64,000 nt of DNA from CAIQPS01 sp963843455 (GCA_963843455.1 CAWJKE010000006.1:241231-305230), one strand, 5' to 3'. Counted from the first letter of the stretch, positions 25,284 through 36,668 are shown. Program-made: numbers and translations. The notes: a model not told the origin generated them from the letters alone.

Positions 25284-26830
25284 AGCGCGCTCCTTTGCAG
25301 GCTCTTCAATCGCTCGACTACTTGGGCCGCCGTCATGCTGCCTTGGTGCACGCAATCGGGCAGGCCCACCCCCCGATAGGGGCTGCCCGTGACCCAGACG
25401 CCCGGGGGCAGAGCTCGTTCGACCGCCTCGACCCGCCTGAGGTGCTCGACGTCATACTGCGCATTCGCCCTATCCCACCGGTAGACCCGGTGAAACAGAG
25501 GGGCCGCGGCGACCCCCACGATGCTCCTCAGTTCCTTCTTGACCACGCGCAGAAGTTCGTCGTCGTCCAGTTGCATGCTCCCCGGACTGCGCGAGCCGCC
25601 GAAGAAGACCCTCAGCAGTGAGTGCCCTTCGGGAGCGCGGTGATCGAACTTGGTGGAGGACCAGGTGACGGCGTTCAGCGGTCTCTTTTCGCTTCCTGGG
25701 ACCAGGACCCCGAAACCGCCCAGCCGCTCGACCGACGCATCTCGCTTGTAAGCGAGCGACAGGGTGCCCGTGCTGACATACCGGACCGTGCGGAGAGTGC
25801 CGGCAGCCTCCGGGCAAACCGAGTCGAGCAGCCCGGCCGCATCATAGGCCGGGATGGCAAGGATCACGGCGTCTGCCTGGACCACTTCGTCTACAGGTCC
25901 GTCGTCGCCGGCGCCGTACACTTCGAGCAGATATCCGCGCTCGGCCCCGGGACGGAGGCTTCTCACCCCGACTCCCACCCTGAGCCTCGCCTCCAATCTG
26001 CGGGTCAGCCCAGTGACGATCTCTTCGGTGCCGGCAACGAACGAAACGAACATGGAGCTGGGAAGGCCGGCGGCCACGACGCCCGCGGCGCCCGCGGCGC
26101 CCGTACCCTGGGCCCCGGCGCTCTTTCGGGCCTGGGCCTTGGCCGCCAGCATCCCTCGGATGAGGCTTCCGTAGCGAAGCTCCGTCTCTCGAAAGCGCGG
26201 GAATGTAGCCAGCAGGCTCTGGCGTTGGGCTTCGGCGTTGTAGATGCCCGACAGAAGGGGCTCAGCGATCTTGTCCAGCGCTTCGGAGCCCAGACGACGA
26301 GTGACGAAATCCCCGAGCGTCTCGTCGGCGTCGCCCTTTCGGGCGGGGATGAAGAGATCGAGGCCCATGCGCAGTTTGCCCGCGGGCGATATGAGCGGCG
26401 ACAAGAGGAAGGGCTTGAACTTGGTCGGGACCAGCAAGAAGACGCCGTCCGGCAACGGGACCGGCCTGCCTTTCGAAAGAACATAGACCTTGCGGGCCGC
26501 GTCGTTCGTGCCGAGGAGCCGCTCCGCTAGGCCCAGTTCCACCGCTAGGTCGACCGCCCAGGGTTTCTGCGCCGTGATGAAGGAGTCAGGGCCGCCCTCG
26601 ACAACAAAACGGCCCTCTTCGCGCTCGACGATGTCGGTGAGGATACGGCCCCCCCAACGGCCTGCCGACTCGTAGATCGTGCACACCACGGGAACACCCA
26701 GAGCCGCGGCCTGCTTCTCAACGTACCATGCCGTACTCAGCCCACTGATCCCGCCGCCGACTATGGCTACCTGAAAAGGCCTGGCGCCGCCGTCCGCCGC
26801 CCCGACGTCACTCGCCGGCTCTTCGCTCAC
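25280..26830 (-). CDS. hemY: HemY/CgoX-type porphyrinogen oxidase
   Basis: The 516-residue flavoprotein has an FAD motif ('IVGGGISGLSTAWYVEK'), 'EGGPDSF', and the conserved C-terminal 'NAQYDVEHLRRVEAVERALP'. In Gram-positive bacteria this family oxidises coproporphyrinogen III to coproporphyrin III (CgoX). Elsewhere it makes protoporphyrin IX. The hemH and AhbD-like gene in the same operon favour the coproporphyrin route. An Ala/Gly-rich insertion (around 'GAAGAAGVVAAG') is unusual. It is 137 bases downstream of hemE. That gap shows no gene. Confidence 0.92.
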   Translation of the reverse strand: MSEEPASDVGAADGGARPFQVAIVGGGISGLSTAWYVEKQAAALGVPVVCTIYESAGRWGGRILTDIVEREEGRFVVEGGPDSFITAQKPWAVDLAVELGLAERLLGTNDAARKVYVLSKGRPVPLPDGVFLLVPTKFKPFLLSPLISPAGKLRMGLDLFIPARKGDADETLGDFVTRRLGSEALDKIAEPLLSGIYNAEAQRQSLLATFPRFRETELRYGSLIRGMLAAKAQARKSAGAQGTGAAGAAGVVAAGLPSSMFVSFVAGTEEIVTGLTRRLEARLRVGVGVRSLRPGAERGYLLEVYGAGDDGPVDEVVQADAVILAIPAYDAAGLLDSVCPEAAGTLRTVRYVSTGTLSLAYKRDASVERLGGFGVLVPGSEKRPLNAVTWSSTKFDHRAPEGHSLLRVFFGGSRSPGSMQLDDDELLRVVKKELRSIVGVAAAPLFHRVYRWDRANAQYDVEHLRRVEAVERALPPGVWVTGSPYRGVGLPDCVHQGSMTAAQVVERLKSLQRSAL

Positions 26831-26967
26831 GAGCCTGCCTTAGGAGGCCGCTGAAGAGCGAAGCCCCGGCCGCCGCAACGCACTGGGCGGTTCGATAGTA
26901 CGTCCTCGATTGCGCCAATGGCGCTGCTATTCACGCTCCCTGCGTCCTTCTCTCGCACGTACCCATC

Positions 26968-28040
26968 TCATTCCTGCGGCGAGGCGTCACTCTTCAGCAG
27001 CCCATCAAAGCGGTACTCATGGACGAAATCGACCAGTCGACGGACGTTGTCGACGGGGGTTTTCTGCAAGACCCCGTGGCCCAGGTTAAAGATGTGCCCA
27101 GGCCGCCCGGCCGCGCTTTCCAAGACGATGGCCGCCCGCTTCTCGAGATCTGACCAGTCGCCCATCAAGGCTACCGGATCGAGGTTTCCCTGGATGGCGA
27201 CGCCCGGCCCGAGACGCCGCCAAGCTTCGCCCAGATCGACGCGCCAATCGACGCCGATCACGTCGGCGCCGGACTGTGCCACCAGTTCGAGTATGCCGCT
27301 GGTGCCGGTGGAGAAATAGATGACCGGGACTCCTGCCTGCAGGGCCTCCCGGATGACCGCCTGGTTGTAGGGCAGAGCGAACTCCACATAGTCACTGGGG
27401 CTCAGCAGACCCGCCCAGGTGTCAAAGAGTTGCAGAGCCTGAGCTCCTGCCTGCGCTTGGGCCCGGAGATAGCCTCCCACCAGACCGACGAGCTTGCCCA
27501 TCAACTGCTGCCAGATATCGGGGCGCCCCATCATCAGGCGCTTGGTGAGGGTGAAGTCTTTGCTGGAGCCGCCTTCCACCGCATAACTGGCGAGGGTGAA
27601 GGGGGCACCGCTGAATCCGATCAGAGGGATACCACGGCCTTCCAGCTCCCGGCGGGCGAGCCGGATGGCCTCGAGTGTGAACCCCGTGGCCTCTTCGATG
27701 TCCGGGGTGGCCAGGGCGAGAACGTCGGCTTCATCTCGCACCGGGTTGTACACGATGGGGCCTTCGCCCGCCTCGAAGCCGACCTTGAGGCCCAAGCCCT
27801 CCAGGGGAGGGAGGATATCGGCGAAGATGATGGCGGCGTCGAGGTCGAACGCGTCGATGGGCTGCATGGTCACCTGGCAGGCCAGTTCGGGCTGATGGAT
27901 GATCTCCAGCATTCCGTACTTCTGCCGGAGTTCCCGGTACTCGCTCATGTAGCGCCCCGCTTGTCTCATGAGCCATATCGGGGTGCGATCGACCGGCTTG
28001 CGCCGGCATGCCTTCAGGAAACGCGAATCATCGGAGCTTG

Positions 28041-28053
<13 letters not shown>
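26968..28053 (-). CDS. hemE: Uroporphyrinogen decarboxylase
   Basis: The 361-residue protein has 'PIWLMRQAGRYMSEYRELR' near the N-terminus, 'IGFSGAPFTLASY', and 'NLGHGVLQKTPVDNVRRLVDFVHEY' near the C-terminus, all UroD hallmarks. It makes coproporphyrinogen III. ATG 28053 gives the standard N-terminus and overlaps the end of hemB by 13 bases. It differs clearly from the UroD-like methyltransferase at 46521. Confidence 0.95.
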
Positions 28054-29086
<1,033 letters not shown>

Positions 29087-29090
<4 letters not shown>

Positions 29091-29917
29091 GGTGCCTGCT
29101 CTCCGAATCGTATGCTGTCTTGATAATACCGCTCGAGACCGGCAACCAGATCTAGGATGGTGTGATCTTGGGCCAGCACGTCCACCTTCAACCCTCGCCG
29201 CTCGGCCGCTGCCGAGGTGACGGGGCCGATGCAGGCGATACACACCTTCTTCAGGTCGTCCCAGTCGCCGTTCTCGCGTCCGAACCGCACCGCCATGTTA
29301 TCCACCGCCGAGGGGCTCGCAAAGATGACGGCGTCCACCCGGCCATCGCGCGCAAGACGAGGCACGTCCGCTCCCCCGCTGCCCAGAACAGTCCGGTAGG
29401 CCGTCACTGCTTCGACCTCTACGCCGTTGTCCCCCAGGATGCGAACCAGAGCCTCACGTGCCCGCTCGGCCTGGGGGAGCAGCACCCTTTGAGCGCCTCG
29501 AGCCACGAGCTCTTCGGCCAGAGCTTCCGCCAGATATTCCTCGGGACACAGGTCGGCGGTGATCCCCAACCTGTTCGCGAGCGCGGCCGCCGTCCCCGGC
29601 CCCACCGCCGCCACGCGCGTTCTGTTCAACTGCCCCGACAGGATCCCCAGATCTCCAAGCCGAGCCTCCACCGCTTCGACCGCGTTCGCGCTGGTGAACA
29701 CCAGCCAGTCGAAGGCGCCTTCGGCCGCTCGTCCAAGCCCCCTGTCCAAGGGCGCGGGATCGAGGGCCGGAGCGATATCGATGCACGGGTACGACACTGG
29801 ATGCGCTCGGCGCTGCTCCAGCACCGCATCCAGTTCCGGTGCCTGCTTGGGGCTGCGGGTGTTGACCACCCATGCGCCCTCCAGGGACGTCCGCTCTACT
29901 TTGCCTCGCGCATTCAC
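29087..29917 (-). CDS. hemD: Uroporphyrinogen-III synthase
   Basis: The 276-residue protein has the weakly conserved two-domain HemD fold signature: 'FTSANAVEAVEARL', 'VAAVGPGTAAAL', 'FASPSAVDNMAVRFG', 'IGPVTSAAAERRGLKV'. It closes the tetrapyrrole ring to the type III isomer. GTG 29917 overlaps the hemC stop. No uroporphyrinogen methyltransferase domain is fused, unlike some Gram-positive CobA-HemD proteins. Confidence 0.9.
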
Positions 29918-30876
29918 AGCCCGGTCTGCCCGGTCGTGTCGGTGAGGAGCTCCGCTGCCCCCCGGGAAAGCGCCTCCGCCGCCAGCCTGAGGCCGCAGTC
30001 ATAGGCCGCCTGCCGGCCTCCACCGCCCGAAGAGATGATTTCATTCGCCTCCACGTCCACTTGGGTCGACCCATCCAGGGCCACGACCCGCCCCCTGAGG
30101 TTGAGCCGGCCATCGTTGTCCAAGCGGGCCCGTGCCGCCACGGGCACCGAGCAACCGCCCCCCAAACCCTCCAGAAAGGCGCGCTCGGCAGTGGTCTCCA
30201 GTTCGGTCGGCTCGTGCCCGATGGCTCGCAGTAACTCAAAGGCGTCTGCCTCGTCGCGGCACTGCACTCCGATAGCTCCTTGGCCGGGTGCCGGAAGCAT
30301 CATGTCTTCGGGGATGATCTCCGAAACGACCTCCATCCGGCCGAGCCTCTGCAAGGCCGCGAGGGCCACGACGATGGCGTCGTAGGGTCCCAAGGGGTCC
30401 AAGGCTTTGCGAAGTCTGGTTCCCGCATTACCGCGAAGGTCGATGATCCGCAGATCGGGACGGGCATGCAGCAACTGCGCTGCGCGGCGGCTGCTGCTTG
30501 TTCCCACGTGCGCCCCGTGGGGAAGAGACCGGACGCTGTGACCGTTCCTGCTCACCAGAACGTCCGCGGAATCCGCGCGCTCGAGCACGGTCCCGACAGC
30601 CAGCCCCGGAGAAGCCGCGGTGGGAAGGTCCTTCAGGCTGTGAACGGCCAAGTCGATGGAGCGCTCGTGCAGAGCCTGTTCCAACTCAGCCGTGAACACC
30701 CCCTTGCCGCCGATGGCCGGAAGTGGCGTGTCGAGTATCTGGTCGCCGGTGGTGGTGATCACGACGATCTCGCACTCCAGGTCCGGGCGATGCCGCGCAA
30801 GCAGCTCCCGCACGTGCTCGGCCTGCCAGAGCGCCAAGGGCGAGCCCCGCGTCCCCACACGAACCGCCTGGCTCAA
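29914..30876 (-). CDS. hemC: Hydroxymethylbilane synthase (porphobilinogen deaminase)
   Basis: The 320-residue protein starts 'RVGTRGSPLALWQAEHV' and has 'HSLKDLPT', 'RRAAQLLHARPDLRI' and the dipyrromethane-cofactor cysteine in 'GLGGGCSVPVAA'. It polymerises four porphobilinogens. The start is TTG 30876 in a TTGA overlap with the hemA stop. Confidence 0.95.
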   Translation of the reverse strand: MSQAVRVGTRGSPLALWQAEHVRELLARHRPDLECEIVVITTTGDQILDTPLPAIGGKGVFTAELEQALHERSIDLAVHSLKDLPTAASPGLAVGTVLERADSADVLVSRNGHSVRSLPHGAHVGTSSSRRAAQLLHARPDLRIIDLRGNAGTRLRKALDPLGPYDAIVVALAALQRLGRMEVVSEIIPEDMMLPAPGQGAIGVQCRDEADAFELLRAIGHEPTELETTAERAFLEGLGGGCSVPVAARARLDNDGRLNLRGRVVALDGSTQVDVEANEIISSGGGGRQAAYDCGLRLAAEALSRGAAELLTDTTGQTGL

Positions 30877-32204
30877 CCGCCTCCGCCTTCCGCCGTCAGT
30901 CCGTCGGGATGAAGGGGGCGATTACGTTCGAGTCCGAAGAGATCGACGATCGCATCACAATACACTTCAAAATCTTCGCTCGACGCTCGAGACTTGAGTT
31001 GTTTGGTCGGTTGATGAAGGAGCTTGCCGACTATGCGGTTGGCCATGCGCGAGATGACCTCTTCAGCGTTCTGATCGAGACCATCGAGTTTGCGCAAGGC
31101 ACCTCCGAGCTCGGCGTCCGCGACCGCTCTGGCGCGTTCGTGGAGCTCCGCGAGTAGATCGGCTGCCTCTCTCCCGTGGAGCCACTCCATCACCAGCCGG
31201 GCCTCCGTGCCTACGATCTCCTCCACATTCGGCACCGCTTCGAAGCGTCGGGTGAGATTGTGGTCGAGGGTCGCCTCCAGGTGGTCTATGTCGTGAAGTA
31301 CCACGTTCGGGAGGGAGGCGACGCCTGGATCGACGTCTCGCGGGACAGCGATGTCGACGAATACCAAGGGGGCTCCCTGCCGCTGCTCGAGTATGGGCGC
31401 CACGTCGTCCGCGTAGATCACGGGATGGGGAGATCCTGTAGCGGTTATCACCGCGTCGGCATCGGCCAAGGCGTCGGCCAACTCGCCCCATGGCCGGGCC
31501 TCGCAGCCGTTGCGAAGTGCCAGATCCTGAGCACTCGAGAGGGTGCGATTGATGCAGCAGACCTTTGTGGCACCGTGTTTATGCAGGACTTGAATAGCCA
31601 GTTCAGCGGTTTCTCCGGCTCCTGCCACCACGATACTTCGCAACGCCAGGTCACCCAGTTCCCTTTCGAGCAGGTTCACAGCTGCATTGCTGATGGAGGT
31701 GCCTCCCTGGCTTATCTCAGTTTCCGACCGCGCCCTTTTGCCTGCGTGAGCGGCTCGGGAAAAGAGATAGGTGAGCAAGGGGCCCGAGGTGCCGGACGAT
31801 CTAGCCGACGCGAACGCCTGGGAGATCTGACCGAGGATCTGAGTCTCTCCCAACATCTGAGAGTCGAGACCACAGGCTACGCGAAGCAAATGCCGAACCG
31901 CGTCTGCGTTCTCCTTGTAGTAGACGTGGAATTCCAGTTCATCCCACGCCAAGTCGCCCAATTCCGCCAAGAGTCCGACGATCAATCCGCGAGTATCCCC
32001 GTGAGTGCCGGTAGGCACGCCGTAGACCTCGAGGCGATTACAGGTCGACAGAACGGCCAACTCCCGAAAGCCTGACTCCCACCAGGGAGATGCCGCGGGA
32101 GTCGCGTCACCCGCGCATGTGGACGGCTCCAGCGCTTTGGCCAGTCTCTCCCGGAGCTCGACCGGAGCTGTACGTTGGCTCAAACCCACCAATACGATGG
32201 TCAA
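30873..32204 (-). CDS. hemA: Glutamyl-tRNA reductase
   Basis: The 443-residue protein has catalytic Cys in 'LSTCNRLEVYG', 'CGLDSQMLGETQILGQ', an NADPH-site 'VVAGAGETAELA' and the C-terminal dimerisation helices. It commits glutamyl-tRNA to haem synthesis. TTG 32204 gives the standard N-terminus 'TIVLVGLSQRTAPVELRE' and overlaps the preceding stop as TTGA. Longer in-frame starts would add an Arg-rich stretch that is antisense-like and not conserved. Confidence 0.93.
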   Translation of the reverse strand: MTIVLVGLSQRTAPVELRERLAKALEPSTCAGDATPAASPWWESGFRELAVLSTCNRLEVYGVPTGTHGDTRGLIVGLLAELGDLAWDELEFHVYYKENADAVRHLLRVACGLDSQMLGETQILGQISQAFASARSSGTSGPLLTYLFSRAAHAGKRARSETEISQGGTSISNAAVNLLERELGDLALRSIVVAGAGETAELAIQVLHKHGATKVCCINRTLSSAQDLALRNGCEARPWGELADALADADAVITATGSPHPVIYADDVAPILEQRQGAPLVFVDIAVPRDVDPGVASLPNVVLHDIDHLEATLDHNLTRRFEAVPNVEEIVGTEARLVMEWLHGREAADLLAELHERARAVADAELGGALRKLDGLDQNAEEVISRMANRIVGKLLHQPTKQLKSRASSEDFEVYCDAIVDLFGLERNRPLHPDGLTAEGGGG

Positions 32205-33412
32205 CTCTGGCCCCCACTTTGGCGTTCGGACTCCGCTCGAGCATGACCGGCGCGGCCACCCGGCTCGTACGCACAAAACGGCTCTTCGGCAAGGAAATCG
32301 CCGGAGCTTCCATACGCCCTCGCCCGGCAACCTCCACACACCGAACTGTACCCGCAACGGCCGCATTTGCCTTCGAGCAGGCCCAGATCTCTCAACTCGG
32401 CAAAGAACTCGCTCATCTGCCATATTTCGGCGAGACCGGTCTGCCGCAGATCGCCCGCCTCAATAGGCATGTATCCACAGCCGTAGACTTTGCCCGTATG
32501 CGAGACAAAGCACACCCCGGTCCCTGCCAGGCACCCTCGAGTGGCGGCGTGGAGGGCTCCGCGCCCCGAACCATCGCCACCCGAGCCCGGGTGGCCGCCT
32601 GAGCCTGGGTGACCGCTCGAGCCAGGATGGCCACCTCGCGCGCCAGGAGCCAAGACGTCCCCATCGGGATTTGCCGTCTGCCGTTGCTTCACCACCCGAA
32701 AGTAGTGAGGAGCGCACGTTGCCCTGAGTTGCAGGTCGGGCTCCCGGCGCTCCGTGTCGTAGAGCCAGTTCAGCGTCTCTTCGTACGCGTCGGCCTGGAG
32801 TGTCTGCTCCTCGGCGATCTCCATGCCGCAGCCGACCGGGACCAGGAGGAACAGGTGCAGTGCCGCCGCCCCCAGATCTTTCGCCAGGCTCACCATCCGG
32901 TCCAGCTGGTCGGCGTTGTGTTTGGCGACGGTCACATTTATCTGGAGAGAGACGCCCTCGGCCCGAAGTGCCTGAGCGCCGGCCATGGCGGAGCGGAACG
33001 ATCCCGGCAGGCGGCGAAAGGCGTCGTGGGTAGCTTCGTCTGCTCCGTCGAAAGAGATGCTCACCCGATCGACCCGGCTGTCGCTGATGCGCTTTGCCAG
33101 ATCTTGGTCGATCAGCGTCCCGTTGGTCGCGAGGGCGACGATGACGCCCTTCTCGTTGGCGTAGCTCATGAGACGGAAGATATCGGGCCTCATTAGAGGC
33201 TCGCCACCCGAGAACACCAGTATGGTGCGTCCCCATCCCGAGAGCTCGTCGATCATGCTTTCGGCTTCCAGAGTGGACAGCTCGTCGGGAGATACCTCGT
33301 CCGCTACGTCGGTCCGACGACAGTGGGAACAAACGAGGTTGCAGGCAGCGGTCGTCTCCCAGAATACGAGGCGCGGCCAGGGATGAGCACTCTTGTCCGG
33401 CAGCGCGTTCAC
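32201..33412 (-). CDS. AhbD/NirJ-like radical SAM-SPASM protein
   Basis: The 403-residue protein has the radical SAM cluster C-NLV-C-SH-C, 'FSGGEPLMRPDI', the 'ATCAPHYFRV' segment typical of AhbC/AhbD/NirJ, and a SPASM region with several cysteines ('CGRCGYSSVCGGCRARA'). AhbD oxidatively decarboxylates iron-coproporphyrin III to haem. Position between hemH and hemA, with no HemQ/ChdC, HemN or HemF here, fits that job. GTG 33412 overlaps the hemH stop. Odd: a Gly-rich insert of three near-identical 6-residue units (HPGSGG type, DNA about 32580-32640) precedes the SPASM part. Related substrates cannot be excluded. Confidence 0.78.
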   Translation of the reverse strand: MNALPDKSAHPWPRLVFWETTAACNLVCSHCRRTDVADEVSPDELSTLEAESMIDELSGWGRTILVFSGGEPLMRPDIFRLMSYANEKGVIVALATNGTLIDQDLAKRISDSRVDRVSISFDGADEATHDAFRRLPGSFRSAMAGAQALRAEGVSLQINVTVAKHNADQLDRMVSLAKDLGAAALHLFLLVPVGCGMEIAEEQTLQADAYEETLNWLYDTERREPDLQLRATCAPHYFRVVKQRQTANPDGDVLAPGARGGHPGSSGHPGSGGHPGSGGDGSGRGALHAATRGCLAGTGVCFVSHTGKVYGCGYMPIEAGDLRQTGLAEIWQMSEFFAELRDLGLLEGKCGRCGYSSVCGGCRARAYGSSGDFLAEEPFCAYEPGGRAGHARAESERQSGGQS

Positions 33413-34348
33413 GCTTGCCACTCCTTGACAAGCAGGGCCAGGCTATCGATGAGGGCAGAGCCGTCGTTGAGAAGTGGAGTTCGGGCGACCGCGACGCCCA
33501 GCTCGCCGGCCTTCAGCTTGGTGACCACGTCCAAGTCATACAAGATCTCGACCTGGTCGGCCACGAAACCGAACGGACAGAGCACCACTCGGCTCACGCC
33601 CCGCTCGGACAGTGCGAGGATGACCTCATCCACGGACGGGCCCAGCCAATCCTGCCCGGGGCCACTTACGCTCTGATAGGCGAGCGACCAACCTTCCTGA
33701 GGCAGTCCGAGCCTGTCGGCCACTAGGTCCGCCGTCTCCCGCAACTGGAGCTCGTACGGATCGCCGGGGGGGAGAGCGGCTTTGGGAAGGCTATGGGCCG
33801 AGAAGATGACGTGGGTCCGCACTCCCGACTCACACCCGAGTTCTTCCCACGAGGCGACTATGGAATCGGCCAAACCCTCGATGTAGGGAGGCGACGTATG
33901 CCAGCTATCGACGAAATCGATCGCCAGTCCCGGCCCGGCGGCCGCCGAAGCAGTCCTCTGATGGTACCGCCCAACGCTGCACTCGCTGAATTGGGGGACG
34001 AGGCAGATCACGAGAGGCCTTTGAGACCCCATCGAGCGCCATCTGGGGGATGGCATCCTCGAGCAAGGGGTGCCAATGCAACATACCGACGTACACTGGG
34101 AGCCCGCATGCTTTCTCGAGCTTCTTGGCCGTGCTACGAGTGATACCCGGTAGCGGTGAAGCTCCCCCGATGAAGCGGTACCTCTCGCGCACCTCATCCA
34201 CGAGCGACTCGGAACACGGGCGCCCCCCCCGGACTTGTTGGAGAAAAGCCGGGATGTCTTCAAGAGAGCTGGGGCCACCATGTGCGAGCAACAGGATTCC
34301 AAGCAAAGTCCCTATCTTCACTCCCAGTTCGAAGGCTCCGACACGCAT
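33409..34348 (-). CDS. hemH: Ferrochelatase (frameshifted)
   Basis: The composite is about 312 residues. The first part has 'LLLAHGGPSSLEDIPAFL' and 'RYRFIGGASPLPGIT'. The second, in the next frame, has 'QRPLVICLVPQFSECSVG', the catalytic His in 'VIFSAHSLP', and 'CPFGFVADQVEILYDLDV'. The frame change is near 34025 after 'QMALDGV', equivalent to one extra base. It inserts iron into coproporphyrin III (CpfC) or protoporphyrin IX. It is the first gene of the haem operon. AAGGG lies upstream of ATG 34348. Likely functional if the frame change is an error. Confidence 0.85.
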
Positions 34349-34538
34349 TGACGCCCTTCACAACAGGGCGTGAACAGCGCGTGCGAAGCCTGTGGTTTAC
34401 TCGTAGCCTAGTTTACCGACTCTGGCCCCCGAAACCAACATTATGGTGATTATCTTGAGGAGGTTTTAGGGCATTCTTTGGTACAATGTATACCAGTCGG
34501 TTGACAGAATCGGTAACTCATTGGAGGTCGCGCCGTTG

Positions 34539-34847
34539 GTGCGCGTCAGCGTAGTACTCGCCATCGTTGTGCTTGTCACCGTGCCGTTCGGTTTCTACCG
34601 AGCCTACACCCGCAAGCTGTCGCTGCGCTGGTTTCTCGCCATCCACGTGCCGGTGGTCCTTGTCTTCCTGGCCCGGTTCGAAGCGCATCTCTCGTACGTC
34701 TTCATCCCCCTCACGGTTTTGACGTTTGCGGCCGCCCAGTTTCTCGGGGGCAGAGCCGGTCGCTGGTGGATCAACCGACACCCCGCTGTACCCGTCGCTG
34801 ACGGACGGGAAGCCGCGCTCCCGCCTGGCCTTACCGGTACACCGTGA
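34539..34847 (+). CDS. Small three-helix membrane protein
   Basis: A roughly 102-residue protein has three hydrophobic segments ('VVLAIVVLVTVPFGFY', 'WFLAIHVPVVLVFLA', 'YVFIPLTVLTFAAAQFLGG') and a polar tail. GGAGGT at 34523-34528 precedes TTG 34536/GTG 34539; I list the GTG. Its TGA overlaps the permease start (GTGA), so the two are made together, as a possible auxiliary subunit. The 190-bp region upstream contains a -10-like TACAAT at 34482 but no other clear element. Confidence 0.65.
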   Translation: MRVSVVLAIVVLVTVPFGFYRAYTRKLSLRWFLAIHVPVVLVFLARFEAHLSYVFIPLTVLTFAAAQFLGGRAGRWWINRHPAVPVADGREAALPPGLTGTP

Positions 34848-35938
34848 GGGACTCGATCGTGCAGGCGCTGGTCGGCCGCGCAGCGGTGGCTCGCCTCTTG
34901 GGCGACGATAGACCCCGCACCCTGGGCCGGGCGACGGGTCTCGGTGCCGCCTCGTCCTCCTGCTCCTACGCGGCAGTGGCTCTGGCCCGCTCGCTGTTCG
35001 TGAAGGGGGCCAGCTTCACCGCCGCCATGGCCTTCGAGATCGCTTCGACCAACCTGGTGATAGAACTCGGCATCATCCTCGCGCTCCTGCTCTCCTGGCA
35101 GTTCACTCTGGCCGAATTCGTGGGTGGTCCGTTCATGATCATCCTCCTGGCGATCCTCTTCCGTCTCTTCTTGCGCAAGCGCGTGATCGAGGCCGCTCGC
35201 TTGCAGGCGGAGAAAGGGGTCGCCGGTTCCATGGAGGGGCACGCGGCCATGGACATGAGTATCAAGTTGCCTGGAAGCCTGTGGACGCGCCTGCACTCTC
35301 CGGCGGGCTTCACCTCGGTGTCGCACGTGTTCGTGATGGAGTGGGCGGCCATTCTGCGCGACATCGTGGGAGGGCTGCTGATCGCCGGGGCACTCGCTGC
35401 CTGGGTGCCGGAGTCCTTCTGGCAGAGCCTGTTCTTCACCGGGCACCCTCTGGCGAGCAAGATCTGGGGGCCCTTGGTCGGGCCGCTGGTGGCCGTCATC
35501 AGCTTCGTCTGTTCCATCGGTAACGTTCCGTTGGCGGCTGTGCTCTGGAATGGCGGCATAAGCTTCGGCGGGGTGATCAGCTTCATCTTCGCGGACCTCA
35601 TCATCATTCCCATCCTGCTCATCTACCGGAAATACTACGGGATAAAGATGACGATCTTCATCGCCTGGAGTTTCTACGTCACCATGGTGTGCGCCGGCTA
35701 CTTCATCGAGATCGTCTTCGGAGCACTGGGCCTGGTCCCCACCCACGCGCAGGTCCAGGTCAACGAGCCCGCCATCAGCTTGAACTACACCACGATGCTG
35801 AACATCGTGTTCCTGCTCCTGGCAGCGGTGCTGGTGTGGCGCTTCTTCCGTACAGGGGGACGCATGATGCTGCGCATGATGGGCGGGGCCCCCGAACTCG
35901 GCGGGCACCCAGGTCATCATCATTCAGCCGCTGGCTAG
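34844..35938 (+). CDS. UPF0718/ArsP-like permease
   Basis: The 364-residue membrane protein has eight or so helices in two halves. The 'SSSCSYAAVALARSLF' and 'CSIGNVPLAAVLWNGGISFGGVISFIFADL' segments are the paired Cys/Pro/Gly-rich motifs of the YraQ/ArsP (DUF318) permeases, some of which export organoarsenicals. A His-rich tail (GHPGHHH) may bind metal. Substrate unknown. Its stop codon shares CTAG with the convergent stop of the next gene. Confidence 0.75.
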   Translation: MRDSIVQALVGRAAVARLLGDDRPRTLGRATGLGAASSSCSYAAVALARSLFVKGASFTAAMAFEIASTNLVIELGIILALLLSWQFTLAEFVGGPFMIILLAILFRLFLRKRVIEAARLQAEKGVAGSMEGHAAMDMSIKLPGSLWTRLHSPAGFTSVSHVFVMEWAAILRDIVGGLLIAGALAAWVPESFWQSLFFTGHPLASKIWGPLVGPLVAVISFVCSIGNVPLAAVLWNGGISFGGVISFIFADLIIIPILLIYRKYYGIKMTIFIAWSFYVTMVCAGYFIEIVFGALGLVPTHAQVQVNEPAISLNYTTMLNIVFLLLAAVLVWRFFRTGGRMMLRMMGGAPELGGHPGHHHSAAG

Positions 35939-36652
35939 TCCTTTCGGGGCGCCAGTCCGGGAGGCGGGGTGACGATAGGCTCGCCCGTCACCGGATGGAC
36001 GCAATGAAAGGGAAGCACCTCGTGTTCGGGCCACCGTAGCGGCGTGTAGTCGGTCAGTTCGTCGGGTCCCAGGGGATCCTCTGGGTAGGTGGTGGTGAGC
36101 AACTTCACGAAGTCCGGAGCGGTATAGGACCAGCCGTTCTCGAACGTGCAGATCCACACCGGCCGGTAGTTGAGCATCTTGATCTTCCAGACGCCGTCGC
36201 GCTTGATGTACGCGTTCTCGTAGAGAGCGCCTTCCCACCACTGCCGGGCGACGGAGGCGGGGTTCGGGATTTCTCTCGTAGTGGGTGCCGGCCTGCATCA
36301 TGCAGCGAAAACGCGCCAGGGCGGTCTGCCGGTCCGGGGACACGTCGACCACGTCCTGCATTTGCGGATGATCGAGGATGAAGCCGAATACCGGTCCGTT
36401 CTTGCCGTCGGTGAAGCGATTGCGGAATCCGTCGCAGTACATGCGGCGCGCGCCGGCCAGCCCTCGGAAGATACCGCCGAAGAAGTGGATCTCACACTCC
36501 TCGTCGTAGCAGGCGACGGCCTCGTCGTACATGCACTTGTCGATGAAGTAGCCGTAGAGATGGTGCAGGCGGCGGACGGCGTGCACGTCTTCCAGGGTTC
36601 CGAGCCTCTGCTCCAGACCCTCGAGCCGTCTTCTCAGATCGTCATCGCCCAT
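35935..36652 (-). CDS. SnoaL/NTF2-like protein A (frameshifted)
   Basis: The composite is about 238 residues, with ATG 36652. A short coiled start ('RRRLEGLEQRLGTLEDVHAV') is followed by the SnoaL_4 pattern 'LHHLYGYFIDKCMYDEAVACY'. The C-terminal part 'MLNYRPVWICTFENGWSYT' is in the next frame. One extra base near 36262 explains it. Family members are small isomerases, hydratases or ligand binders acting on aromatic or polyketide-like rings. Two relatives are at 36669 and 58143. Last gene of the leftward catabolic operon. Confidence 0.7.
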
Positions 36653-36668
36653 GGGCGGACCTCTCCCT

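Noticed and set aside
30873..32423. Longer N-terminus for hemA (73 extra residues)
   Set aside because: The extension overlaps the AhbD-like gene, is Arg-rich and unlike GluTR; the TTG at 32204 gives the family N-terminus and a TTGA overlap.
34604..35923. 439-codon minus-strand frame rich in His, Glu and Gln
   Set aside because: Antisense to the permease; composition is the mirror of hydrophobic codons.
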